Assembly (NCBI GenBank): GCA_020465985.1
Contig: JAANYP010001782.1
Coordinates: 1 to 64,000, forward strand
Direction of reading: 5' to 3'
DNA from: Centrapalus pauciflorus
Lineage: Eukaryota > Streptophyta > Magnoliopsida > Asterales > Asteraceae
DNA length: 64,000 bases
This document shows positions 8,390-18,459 of this stretch, in pieces. A model generated the notes under the pieces. That model ran no database searches, was not told the origin of the DNA, and was given only the letters and a program-made list of their open reading frames with translations. Position 1 is the first letter of the stretch, and each line of letters opens with the position of its first letter. The position numbers were made by a program, and so were the translations under genes.

Positions 8390-9466
8390 TGATGCGAGTG
8401 TCGTTAACCCGTCAAAAATAACCACTAAATACCTTAGAAGCTAGGGTAAGTAGGGATCGTATCCACAGAGAGCGAGAGGTTAAATGCACGTATTCGAGCG
8501 ACTAGCGTTGTAAAATAATTAATTTCAAAAGATTGATTTGGTTGTAAAAAGGTGATTGCTTTGATTTATAAAACTAATTACTTGCGAATTTTGTGAAAAG
8601 AAAACTTAAGAAGATTGTTTGATTGAATAAAATACGAAGACAACCATTCCCGGATTCCACACCGCGCTTTGTGTTTAATTTATGAAAACGATTTGAAGAT
8701 TACATAGACATAATCTTTGTTGGAATTATTATTAAAGCCATTACGTGATCTTGGGCATAGCGCGTGACACGTTTGATTACTCGTCTTAATTAAATAATTA
8801 ACTCGGCACGAATAATAAAATGTCTACGAACTATCTTGCGAAACGCAACAACAAAATAATAATCATTCGTTTACAATCAAAATATAAATAATAAAAACCA
8901 TGTAAACTTAAAGTAATCGTTCATAAAGTAAAACTTAGCGATGTGCTTCCTCCGAGAATGATTATGACGAGCTTAGCCGGACATGGTTGATGCAACGTTC
9001 AAGAGTTGTGGATTCATCGCCGTAGATTGACTCGTGTGTTCTTCGTACGTATTTTCGCTCAAACAGGGTTCTTTTCCTTAGCCTTCTCCTCCAAAAAACG
9101 ATTTTGAACTCTGAAATATGACTTGGTATTTATAGGAAAAACTGGAAAAACCCTAAAAACGGACGTCTATTATTTTAATGGGCTGGGCGCAGCCGTAGGC
9201 GCAGGCCTGCGCCCCCCCCTGCGCCCCTCTGTAAAATCCGTATTTTTGTGAATTAATTTCTTCTGTCGAGCACTCGGTCTGGGCGCAGGGCTGCGCCCCT
9301 CTCTGCGCCTGGCTCTGAAATTTCGTCCTTTTTTCATCATTTTAAACCGGATTTTGTTTCCCTGCATAGGCACATAATTTATTCAATAGCGGCACATTCT
9401 ATAACACTTTTGCATTAAAAACAACTCTTTTACGCTTAATAAACATGGTAAATTATAACCCGATCA
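8390..9466 (-). repeat. G1 5' LTR (1077 bp)
   Basis: The sense strand starts TGATCGGGTTATAATTT at 9466 and ends in ATCA at 8390, next to the PBS spacer. The start matches the solo LTR S1 (TGATAAGTCTATAATTT), which fixes the boundary. A TATA box (TATAAATA, 9127-9134) follows a GC-rich cluster (about 9180-9312). The end carries the GTGGATACGATCC stretch also found near the ends of S1 and G3 LTRs. The presumed TSD is GCTTC at 9467-9471; its partner is off the window. Confidence 0.9.
9127..9312 (-). promoter_or_regulatory. G1 LTR promoter: GC-rich palindromic cluster plus TATA box
   Basis: The GC cluster (9180-9312) contains GCGCAGGCCTGCGC and several GGCGCAG/CTGCGCC variants in an otherwise AT-rich LTR. 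The TATA box TATAAATA at 9127-9134 lies about 50 nt downstream in sense. S1 has the same arrangement at 41050-41265. Confidence 0.7.
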
Positions 9467-10698
9467 GCTTCCTTCAAGGGCTTTAAGGTATATCAACTAG
9501 ATGTTAAGAGTGCTTTCCTCTATGGGGTAGTGAAGGAGCTGGTGTATGTAGAACAGCCGCCCGGATTTACAGATCCAAAATATCCAGATAGAGTATATCG
9601 GTTAGATAAGGCTCTGTATGGATTGCATCAAGCACCTAGGGCGTGGTACGAGACTTTATCCAACCATCTGCTAGAGAACGGGTTTGAAAGGGGTAGGATA
9701 GATAGTACGCTGTTCGTTAAGCGAAAGGGAGAACACTTCATCTTGGTACAAGTGTACATCGATGATATCATCTTTGGATCATCAGACGAACAAATGTGCA
9801 AGGATTTTGAAAAGGTGATGAAGTCGAAATTCGAGATGAGTGCAATGGGTGAGTTAAATTTCTTTTTGGGGTTGCAAGTTGACCAGAAGAAGGAAGGAAT
9901 GTTTATCCATCAGACAAAGTATGTCTATGACATATTAGAGCGCTTCGGGATGGAAGGGACGAAACTGACAGCCCATTTCAGCACGCCGATTCAAGTGAAT
10001 CACAATCTCGGACCGGGTACTGAAAGTGATACCGATGTGGATCCGACGTTATATCGGGCCATGATTGGATCACTTATGTATTTAACTACTTCAAGACCTG
10101 ACATCATGTTTGCTGTGTGTATTTGTGTTAGGTTTCAAGCTAATCCGAAAGAGATGCACATGAAAGCTGTGAAGCGGATTCTACGATACCTCAAGTCGAA
10201 ACCGAAGCTGGGACTTTGGTATCACGCGGAGGGAGATCTAGAGTTGGAGGCGTTCACGGATTCTGACTACGGAGGATGCAGCTTGACGCGCAAATCAACA
10301 ACTGGAGGTTGTCAATTCCTAGGAGGGAGACTGGTTTCCTGGCAATGCAAGAAACAGACGTCGGTAGCCGTGTCAACGTGCGAGGCCGAGTATGTTGCTG
10401 CTCACAGGTTCTGTGGATACAACAACAATTGCAGGATTACGGTTTGGCTTACACTCAAACTCCCATTAGGATAGATAACCAATCTACAATTTCTATAACA
10501 AATAATTCAGTTAAACACAGTAAAACAAAGCACATAGACATAAGGCATCATTTTATTCGTGATTGTGCTGAAAAGAACTTAATCAAATTGGTAAAAGTGG
10601 CTACGGACGATAATAATGCTGATTTATTTACCAAAGCTTTTGATAAGTCACGGTTTGAATATTTGATTCAACTAAATGGAATGCGCAACCCAGAGTAA
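9467..10698 (+). pseudogene. A1 reverse transcriptase/RNase H, 5'-truncated and frameshifted
   Basis: The sequence enters mid-RT at ASFKGFKVYQLDVKSAF, exactly where G1 cuts the gene. The RT active site YIDD is at 9755-9766. SLMYLTTSRPDIMFAV and the RNase H region with FTDSDYGG follow. At about 10395 the frame breaks (VAAHRFCGY) and continues from 10396 to 10698 in another frame through HSKTKHIDIRHHFIRD and NADLFTKAF. A2 has the same break at the same codon, so the lesion predates the split of the two copies. The sequence is otherwise close to A2 (50850-52078). Copia RT copies the RNA genome in cytoplasmic particles; this copy cannot make a full RNase H. Confidence 0.9.
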
Positions 10699-12149
10699 AT
10701 TGACCTTAGTAGAAGTTTTACTTTCTTTTATAGCTGTAGTCTTTCTTTCTTTTTATAGTAAGTTTGCCAAATTAGGATAGTTTCTATTGTTAGTAAGTTA
10801 GTAGGTTATATTCTTTTATTGCTATTTCTTATGAAAAAAAAAGAGAGAAAACCATAAAAAATTCAAAAAAAGAGAATATCAGAAAAAGAGTTAAGTCTTA
10901 GATGCATAGGTTCAAAGTGACGAAAATTAGCATAGTCGTTACATACTCTAAGTGTTTAGGCTTTCACACATAATGCACCTAAAATTCTAAGTGTTATACT
11001 TTATTTTAGTTTGATGTGTTGGTAGGCATAATACATATAGGGAGTCCCAAGGCTAATAAAATATTCAAGAAAAAGTCGAACGTGTCACTAACTTAGATGT
11101 ATGACCAATCGGTCTTAATTTTTATGTACGAGACATACAAACCTTGAGTCTAAATGAGGTATGCAAACTTTCTGGGGATGTATAGCAACATCAAATACAT
11201 CTTAAAATGGAAAGCATAGAAAAATCATAAGAAATTGAGAGTCAAAAACATGTAACTCTGTTGTACGTAAGTACAGACATGTTGCCTCTGTTTTGATTCG
11301 GGTTAGCAAGATAAGTCGCTTTGTTGTACGTCGGTACAGACCTGTCACCGCTGTCTTGCTAGCTTTAAAAAATAAACCTTAACTCAAACTAAGACACTTT
11401 GTTGTATGTAAATACAGACCTGTGTCCGATGTTTGTCTTTTAAAGAAAGTTTGCAATTACCAAAAAGTTAGAATCATTGTCTGTATGCCTTGATCATAAA
11501 AGTATGTCTATGTCTGAGTCACGTAAGATAATTTCATGATAAATAAAAATGCCAAGGGATATTCCAAAATGTAGCATGTTTAAAGGGGTAAATACCAACA
11601 ATCGGCTAGAAATGTATGTCACGCCAAACAATCAAAGGAATCAAAACTTCCTAAGTGTGAAAGTTTAAGTACTGAAAGTGAGTATCTGACACCGCTATCT
11701 GATTGAACCTTTCTTTGACTATGCTCGTCAAAAATAATTTGTTAAGTGTTTAGCATAGGTTGTAAATTTTAATAAATGTAGTTTAAGTCTAAGTCAAATT
11801 TTTGTTCAAAATTTTAAAAATTTTATTATTACTTTTACTTATTTTTATTTTATTTTATTTTATTTTATTTTTAATTTACTTAGGAAAAAGGTCAAAGATT
11901 ACTGAGGGTGCATTCATAGTTGAATAAAATAAACGTTGCGTGAAAATCTTGTGCTTAGGGTAAAAGATTTGGCATAGTTTATTCCGTTACACGATAAGGT
12001 TGAAAAGGTTGAAAAAGTTGATTTAATTTCAAGAATTTTCGAAATTTTCAAAGTTTCAGGGTGAATTCGAGTTTAAGCTAAACTCGAATATGACAGGACT
12101 CGAATCTGTCAGTAGATTTGAAACTGGCATTAAACTCGAATGTTGGTGA
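10699..12149 (+). other. A1 noncoding spacer between RNase H and the env-like leader
   Basis: About 1.45 kb without a supported ORF, colinear with 52079-53576 in A2. It contains three small stem-loops (11262-11417), a TTTTATTTTATTTTA simple-repeat stretch near 11840-11870, and a conserved block ending ACTGAGGGTGCATTCATAGTTG before the TCGA-rich leader. Confidence 0.6.
11262..11417 (+). ncRNA. Three stem-loops with a shared design (A1)
   Basis: Stem-loops lie at 11262-11277, 11325-11340 and 11402-11417. Each is TTGTAY, a four-base loop, RTACAG, followed by ACCTGT-like sequence. The third swaps the closing C-G pair for T-A (GTAT/ATAC instead of GTAC/GTAC), so pairing is kept. All three are present in A2 (52648-52803). 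Loops are GTAA, GTCG, GTAA here and GTAA, GTCG, GAAA in A2. Function unknown. Confidence 0.55.
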
Positions 12150-12834
12150 TATAAATAGGTCAACAGTGATGGTCATTAATTCATCTGTTTTCGAATCTAT
12201 TCCCTCGAGTTTGTCTAGGCGATTTCGAATCTAATCTCGAGTTTGTCATTTTCAAGAAACCAACTATTTGTCGAGTTTCTGTCCGTGTGGGTTCGATACT
12301 ACCCGTAGATCTAGGTATAACCAAGTGTATTGTACAAGATTTAAGTAGTATTATACTCCATTTAGGCCAAAATCATTAGATTTTGAAGTTTTATTGGTAG
12401 AAAGTTTGTTTTTCAAAATTACAAACTTTGAACCGGTGAAAAGTCAAATTAATAACAAATATCATTGATTAGAACCTAGTAGAACTAAAAGATGTCATTT
12501 TCGGAGTCTAACACGGTTAAAATCATTGATTTTTGTGATGATGGTGGCCGACTCCTTCGAGTCTTTTCATGGCCTGATTCGAGTTTGTCAGTAAACTCGA
12601 ATTAGTCATTAAACTCGAATGGTACATTAAACTCGAATAGATGTTAATTTGATTCTGTTTGTTCGAGTTTGTCATTATATTTGAATTATTTAATTTAAAT
12701 TTTAATTAAGCTTGTAGAAATTCTTAAGTGTTGGATTTTGTCCTTATACAAGTTCAAAATAAAACAAATTTGAATTTAAACAAGTTTATCCATTTTTAAT
12801 AATTCTAATATTTTATTTGATGTATTGTGCAGAC
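12060..12834 (+). promoter_or_regulatory. A1 env-like leader: TATA box, TCGA motifs, intron
   Basis: A TATA box TATAAATA lies at 12150-12157. A leader rich in TTCGAG/TTCGAA follows, then a conserved CTAG/GTATAA joint that could be a 5' splice site (GT at 12315-12316). An AT-rich stretch with more TCGA motifs leads to TATTGTGCAG ending at 12832, a good 3' splice site directly before the ATG at 12835. A2 keeps TATA, donor and acceptor at the same spacing. Use as an internal promoter and intron is inference. Confidence 0.5.
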
Positions 12835-15800
12835 ATGGCGGATTGAGTATTTGTTCCGAAGCATAATATGGTCATTTCCCCTGACCATGCTATCCCTGAA
12901 GCGCAGGCTTTCCACCAGATGGTGGATTTCTTGGTGGAGTCCAGAATCTCATATGCACTGTCTCATAACATCCAGATTCTCATTCCTTACGTGCGACAAT
13001 TCTATGAACATTTGCAAGTCGATTGCACTGTCACTCCGACAGTTCTTAGGACAAGGATTGCTGGTAATCCGTTGGTGTTTTCTGCTGATATTCTTCGTCA
13101 AGTGCTTCAATTAGGCACTCAGGAGCAGGAAGACGGGCCTATTGATTTCCAACTATCAATCAGGCAGGCTGCATTTTTACGAATGGGTTATAGTTTAGAT
13201 GTTACTAAGTCTTCCTGTATGAAAAGTGGGCTAATTGGACAATGGCGATATCTCGCACATGTGTTCATGGTTTGTTTCGCTGCGAAGAAAGCGGGGTTTG
13301 ATTATATAGTTTCGAAGAGCCAATCGGGGATAATCGTGTTAGTCTATAATCAGAAGTTTAGTTTTTCAGAGATGTTCTTCTCGGAGTTCGTTCATCAGAT
13401 AACGGCTCCGGAGCGGGAAAGATTTCTACTTTACCCTCGTTTTGTGATGATGCTAATCTGGCACTTCTTGCCAAATTTGTCGCAGCTTAACGAAATTCAG
13501 AGCGTCGCAGTCATTGATAAGAGAATATTTGCCGATTGCTCCTCTCACCGAGGAAGGTTAGCTGTCCCTATAGAGAGACCTTTGTTTGGAGCTGTAATTG
13601 ACCCAAACTTTGTAGCCCCTCAAGATGCCAACTGGGCAGGGGCGGTGGAAGTTCCGCAGCGACAGCCACAGCAACAGCGTCAACAACAACAAAGGCCTCA
13701 GCCGCAGAGAAGACGTCAAAGGCCTTCAGCGAGTCAAATTCAGGCAGAGAGGCCTTCTACGAGTCAAACTCAAGAGCCGGAAGAGGCTGGCCCTTCGATA
13801 GCACCACAGGTATCTGTTCCGACAACTGATCAGATATGTCAAACATTGCACGAGATTTGGGAAGCGGGTCCAAATGCAAATGAAGAAATTACGACCGAGT
13901 TAGTTGGGGAATTGTTAGAGCCTCCGGAAGGAGAAGTTGACATTTTTAGGCAAATTGATGAGTATCAATCAGTGCCAGAAGGCGAAGCCATCTCAACTTC
14001 TGAGTCTGAAGAAATGGAAGAGATTGAAGTTGAAGTTCCAGAGACTGTAACTGAAGAACCATCCATACAAATACGAACATATGGATCGCGATTAGTGGTA
14101 ACAAATGAAGCAGCTACAAGGCAACGTGCGTCAAGGGAGTCTGATGACTCAGATTTTGAGGAGGAAGAAGTTGCTCCGTTGGTAACAAGGCAAAGGGCTA
14201 AGCGTCATAGATTCATGCAGGGAGCTCCCTCGGCCTTTGATTCACAGCCAGAAATACCTCAATCTCCACCCGCTCAATCTACCATCTTCACCCGCTCAAT
14301 CTACCATTCCACCATCACCACCACCTGTTGAACCATACATTCCATCACCAATCATTCCAACCCCCATACAATCCATACCATCCACTTCATCCACTTTCAT
14401 GGAGAATCAACAATTTTCTGAGTTGAAAAGCAGAGTCGACTTCCAACAAGTTCAAATTTTTGGTTTGACAACGGCTCTCGGCGAAATACAGAAGCATAAT
14501 GCCCAACTAGATATCGAGAATGCCGAGTTGAAGAAGGTTGTGGGCGAGATTCAGGAAGAAAACTTGGAACTTAAAAGCTTTGTTTCTGATCAGTCGGCAG
14601 AGATTCGATCAATGCGATCCCTGATTGAGCAATTATTGCAAAATCTAAAGGCTCAGGGGGAGACAAGCTGCCGGGATCAGGAAGAGCTGCCCAGGGATGA
14701 AGAAAATGATGGAGATAATGACGGCAATGATCCCAGCGCGCAAAGAGATAATGAGCCAGTAGATTTTTCTGCTGCTCAGCATGCTGAGACTCAGGGGGAG
14801 CCGAGTCAGTTGGGAGGTGAAGTAAGAGAGGCTGGTTCCTCAAGGGCTTTGGAGAGCGATATGATAGATGCGCTAAAAGATATTGAGGAAGAGCTAATGG
14901 AATTTGATTATGAAGGTGAAATAGAGGAGTTGGAGGAAGGGGAATTCGTTCCTGAGGAGATTGTTGATTGGAAATCCGACGACGAAGTGATAGAGGACGA
15001 GGACGATAACGCCAACGAGGTGATCATAAATTCACAACCTATCACGGAAATGTATGTGCACAATAATCACAATGTGATTGACATAGATGACATCAAGATT
15101 GCCTCAGTCGAAGACTCAGAACTTGAAGAAGCAGAGAAAGAGCCATCTAGGGTTGAGTTGATAAAGCTTTGGTTCAAGAAGGAAGAAAAGAAAGAAAAGC
15201 TGAAGATGAAGAAGAAGATGAGAATTCCGGGTGCTGGAAATTTCTCAGGAGGAATTATAAGCTGGTTCTTTGACCGAGAACTGCAGCTATTTATTTTGAA
15301 AAGGAGAGATGGTCTTCAATACTTGAGGCGAACACTGAAAGCATTCAATACACTATCCAAGATTGAAGTAAAGGAGTTAGCATGGAAAGAATTGATCAAT
15401 ATCGGCGAGGACCCGTATGCTGAGGTTATGGCCAAGATAATAAGAAAAGAGGGCCGTTCTGGAAAGTTTGAAAGACTTAAGCCGAGGTCAGGAAAAAGAG
15501 TAGAGGATGGTTCAAGGATAGATCCTCATACGGGAAGGCCTTGGGCCAGAATGGTTTATAAACCCATCAAATGCTTGAAAAGGGTGCCTATGAAATCGAT
15601 GCCACAGAATATTTTGAGCAACATGAAATGGTGGTACGTCGATTATAATACAGCTGAAGCAGTCATGGAAGATACACAGGACAAAGTGATTTTGAGAGTG
15701 TATGATCCACTACACTTAATAAATCTATCGAAGGACGACCTGAAGAAGCTACATGATCAACCTGTCTTCTTTCTTGAAGAATGGAGATCTGAAGCCAGGA

Positions 15801-15877
15801 AGTACCAGAAGGTAGTAAAAATATGTATAGATGCAGGTATATACGCAGGTAGTAGTATATATAGCTCTAGTACTTAA
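12835..15877 (+). pseudogene. A1 env-like ORF (SIRE-type extra ORF), two lesions
   Basis: The product would be about 1000 residues. A conserved N-terminal domain of about 250 residues (TVLRTRIAG, FVHQITAPE, LLYPRFVMM) is followed by a Q/P-rich stretch, an acidic region and a proline-rich segment (EPYIPSPIIPTPIQSIPST). A coiled coil (KSRVDFQQVQ onward), another acidic block, and a basic C-terminal domain (GGIISWFFDRELQLF, WWYVD, LRVYDPLHL) complete it. Codon 4 is TGA (12844-12846), so the readable part starts at the Met at 12868. A 22-bp tandem duplication (14267-14288 repeated at 14289) shifts the frame; the rest continues to 15877. I see no clear signal peptide or membrane anchor, so env-like refers to position only. 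Confidence 0.75.
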
Positions 15878-15889
15878 TCAAGATGTAAA

Positions 15890-15894
15890 TAGTT
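15890..15894 (+). repeat. Left target-site duplication of C1 (TAGTT)
   Basis: TAGTT precedes the TG of the C1 left LTR and recurs at 21207-21211 after the right LTR. Removing C1 restores the A1 3' untranslated region up to its PPT. Confidence 0.9.
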
Positions 15895-16218
15895 TGTGAA
15901 TTCATATTTCATGCAATTCAATCATATAGAACAATTCATATGAACAATTATCAATCCAACACATTATATTGAATGATTAAAGAGAGAAATATTACATTGA
16001 TGTTCTTGGTGACTTGCACAACACTTTTTCTCTTTGTCTCTAAATCAGATCCATATGTGTGTGTGTAATCTTCGATTTTTCCACAGCATGCGTAGCATAC
16101 ATTTCTATTTATACACAATACACAAGTATTGTGTATTTACACATATAACCCCTAATCTATTGAGTATTTACAATTATATACAATATAATTGTTTCATCTC
16201 TATTAATTATTCCCAACA
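15895..16218 (-). repeat. C1 3' LTR (324 bp)
   Basis: The plus strand begins TGTGAATTCATATTTCATG and ends TTATTCCCAACA. It contains TATAAATA in sense (16106-16113) inside a 34-bp segment that the other LTR lacks. Otherwise only a few substitutions separate the two LTRs. Confidence 0.95.
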
Positions 16219-16310
16219 TTCTCCCCCTTAGAGATGAACACAATTATTAAAGTAATATTCATTTCAGCTCTACAAATATTGTCCCTAACAATCTCCCCCT
16301 TAGAGATGAA
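16219..16310 (-). other. C1 polypurine tract, with a second upstream copy
   Basis: In sense, AAGGGGGAGAA directly abuts the 3' LTR (16219-16230). A near-identical CATCTCTAAGGGGGAGA followed by TGTTAGGGACAATATTTG lies about 70 nt further upstream (about 16280-16310). It looks like a duplicated PPT plus a degenerate LTR start. Four more G5 tracts lie further upstream (about 16470, 16741, 16793 and 18080). Confidence 0.75.
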
Positions 16311-18215
16311 ATCAATTTTCTGATAAAAGATCATTTCAGGGACTTTTTCGTGAATATTCTTTTATTCTCTGATCTCTGAATCTTCTTCTTTTCTTTATTT
16401 GACTCTCTCTGATCTTCACATATCTTCTTCTCTGAACTTCTCTTTTCTTGTATTTTCTTGTAAGTACACTCCCCCTTGAATCATGAATAGCTTTTTAATT
16501 CTCTCCCTTGATGAATTCATTTGATATGATGTAGCAATTGTCTTCAGTTGACTTCAATCTACTCAAGTGTTGTCTGTGAACTTTAGTTTTTCTCTCCCTC
16601 ATGATGATCATAAGAATTATGAAAATCATGCAAAATCTTCAGAGACATTAATTCATTGAAGTTTACAGTAGCAGAAATACAACAACAATTACAATTTCAA
16701 ACTATTTCAAATTGACTTTCTCCCTCTCAAACTGGTATCCTCTCCCCCTATACAAAACCAACCTAACTCACTCTTCCTCAAAAATTTCACTCCCCCTCGA
16801 ATTGATACTTTAGCTTTTCAGAATAAAAACAAAGCTTTTCAACTTTGGGGAAAATGAAACACATTCATTTTGTGAGAAAATGAGTCCAGGTCCACATAGG
16901 ATTCCTGTTTACACAATAGACAAAATCTATGTGACCTACGTTCAGTGCTGGCGTGATGTTAACACTGGTAGGATTTCCAAATAGTCATCGTGAAATCCTT
17001 TATCTTGAAAGAATCACTCTTATTTGTTCCGGCTTAGTCACTTTGGACTAGCAGTTTATAGTCACGCAGACTGATAGACTCGATGTGTCCTAAAAGTGTA
17101 TATAATCAGCTCTAGACACAATGTGCATCAAATGAAGTGGGAGACCGGAGCAAATGTCTTCCTTGTTTCAATATCAATAATATCCGAATGACATATCGAT
17201 AGAAATGTGCTATATCTCCGTGATTATTGAAACAGAAATCTTTTGAGAGATAACTGAGTAGTTGGTGGGGTTAAGTGCATGCGTCACTGGGTCCATGACG
17301 TCTTTTTCAATATCAAGTCGCATAGGGCTTGATAGATTATGTGGATTACCCAGCCGACACAGTTTAGATAGGATTTACTTTTCTTTTAATCCTTTCTCAA
17401 CTCTCAGCACTCAGCATTTTTCAACTAAGCTCCCTCCGGCTCACTTTTGAGAAATGAATTCAGTCAGCTTTATAGCAAAAGCATGATCTGATGCACCACC
17501 ATCTCCTTTCAATATCTCATTTACAATTTATCTCTGCTCGACCCTGTCAGTACCCCGTGATAACTGACACTTCTCAACTAATAAACCTAAAGAACCCTCA
17601 CCCACACAAACTATAGATGGTTTGCTCCTTGGGTAGGTCTTCCGGTTCTGGTTAGACCATAGAAGCGAAATTTATGCCTATCACTCAGATTGGTGGATAA
17701 TCGGAGTCAGCAGAAAGATTTTCGGTAATCATGTGATATCGGAGATTATATTCATATAATTTGGGAGATATCAGATTGAAATGGAAATTCTGATATATGA
17801 TATGAGAAGAATCAGACTTTCTTGAAAGATTTAGCACATGGGAGATAACGAGAGAATCCAGTATAAATTGGAAGCATTGTAACAAAGAGAATCTCAGAAG
17901 AAATGAGATTATGAAAATCAAAGAGATTAGATCAATCAATTAATCTCAATGATAGATTCAGAGCTTCATAAAAAAAATTTCTTTTCAGCTCGAAAACTCT
18001 TTTTATGTGTGTATCAAATATTTTCGTGAAAAATCACACATAGTTTTGAAAAATGTCATCGTCAAAGTGCATCTGAAACTCCCCCTGGAAATAAGCAGAC
18101 ACAGTTAGTCAACTCATAGAAATGAAACAAAGAGCAAAAAATTATAAAAATAAAACTCCCTATTTGTCAATTCAGCATCAGAGTTGAATGCAGGGCAGGA
18201 ATTCCAGAAAGATTC
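16311..18215 (-). other. C1 long 3' untranslated region
   Basis: About 1.9 kb without a supported ORF. It holds CT-rich stretches on the plus strand (purine-rich in sense) and a block around 16990-17330 that is conserved in C2 (42930-43245). No enzyme remnants are recognisable in any frame, so this element appears never to have carried pol, or to have lost it long ago. Confidence 0.6.
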
Positions 18216-18227
18216 GTCTTTCAGAAT

Positions 18228-18444
18228 CGGGTTCTAATCTGAAGTGATTAGAAGCCATTTGTCGCATAAGCTTGGGTTTCAGTGTGAAGTAACTAAAAAC
18301 CATTGTCTCTGGTTCATTGAAGTCCGGGTTCTAGTCTGAATTTAACTAGAAACCAATTTTGAGTTGAAGCACGGGTCTTGACCTGAAGTAATCAAGAGCC
18401 TATTGAAATGAAGAACGGGTCCTTATCTGAAATGATAAGAAACC
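18228..18444 (-). ncRNA. Array of five covarying stem-loops after the C1 gag-like stop
   Basis: Five stem-loops lie at 18228-18256, 18273-18301, 18325-18354, 18372-18400 and 18416-18444, start-to-start spacing 44-52 nt. Plus strand: each has GGGTN, a variable 5-7 base arm, a TGAA-containing loop, the complementary arm, then (A)ACC or GCC. Arms differ between units (CTAAT/ATTAG, CTAGT/ACTAG, CTTGA/TCAAG, CTTATC/GATAAG) while pairing is kept. The second unit has one mismatch in its inner arm. In sense the first stem begins 16 nt after the ORF stop. C2 keeps at least one (42738-42766). Confidence 0.75.
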
Positions 18445-18459
18445 TATAACCTGCAAAAT

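Larger units (their letters stand above)
1..9466 (-). mobile_element. G1: Athila-like Ty3/gypsy retrotransposon, rearranged, 3' end off window
   Basis: Minus-strand element. Sense order from high to low coordinate: 5' LTR, PBS, gag-protease, reverse transcriptase, a second copy of gag-protease, RNase H-integrase, then a long noncoding tail. RT and integrase resemble the Athila/Calypso (non-chromoviral) branch: FMDDFSIFD at the RT active site, no chromodomain after integrase, and a tRNA-Asp-type PBS. The 3' LTR is not in the window. It is inserted in the RT gene of copia element A1, whose coding sequence resumes at 9467. The tail of more than 800 bp after integrase is where Athila relatives carry an env-like ORF, but none is visible before the window edge. 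Confidence 0.9.

Noticed and set aside
12835..15877. Calling the A-family extra ORF a true envelope gene
   Set aside because: Position fits SIRE-type env-like ORFs, but I see no signal peptide, membrane anchor or cleavage site; kept as env-like.
16034..16231. Plus-strand ORF in the C1 LTR
   Set aside because: It runs through LTR sequence and the boundary into the PPT; no protein similarity.
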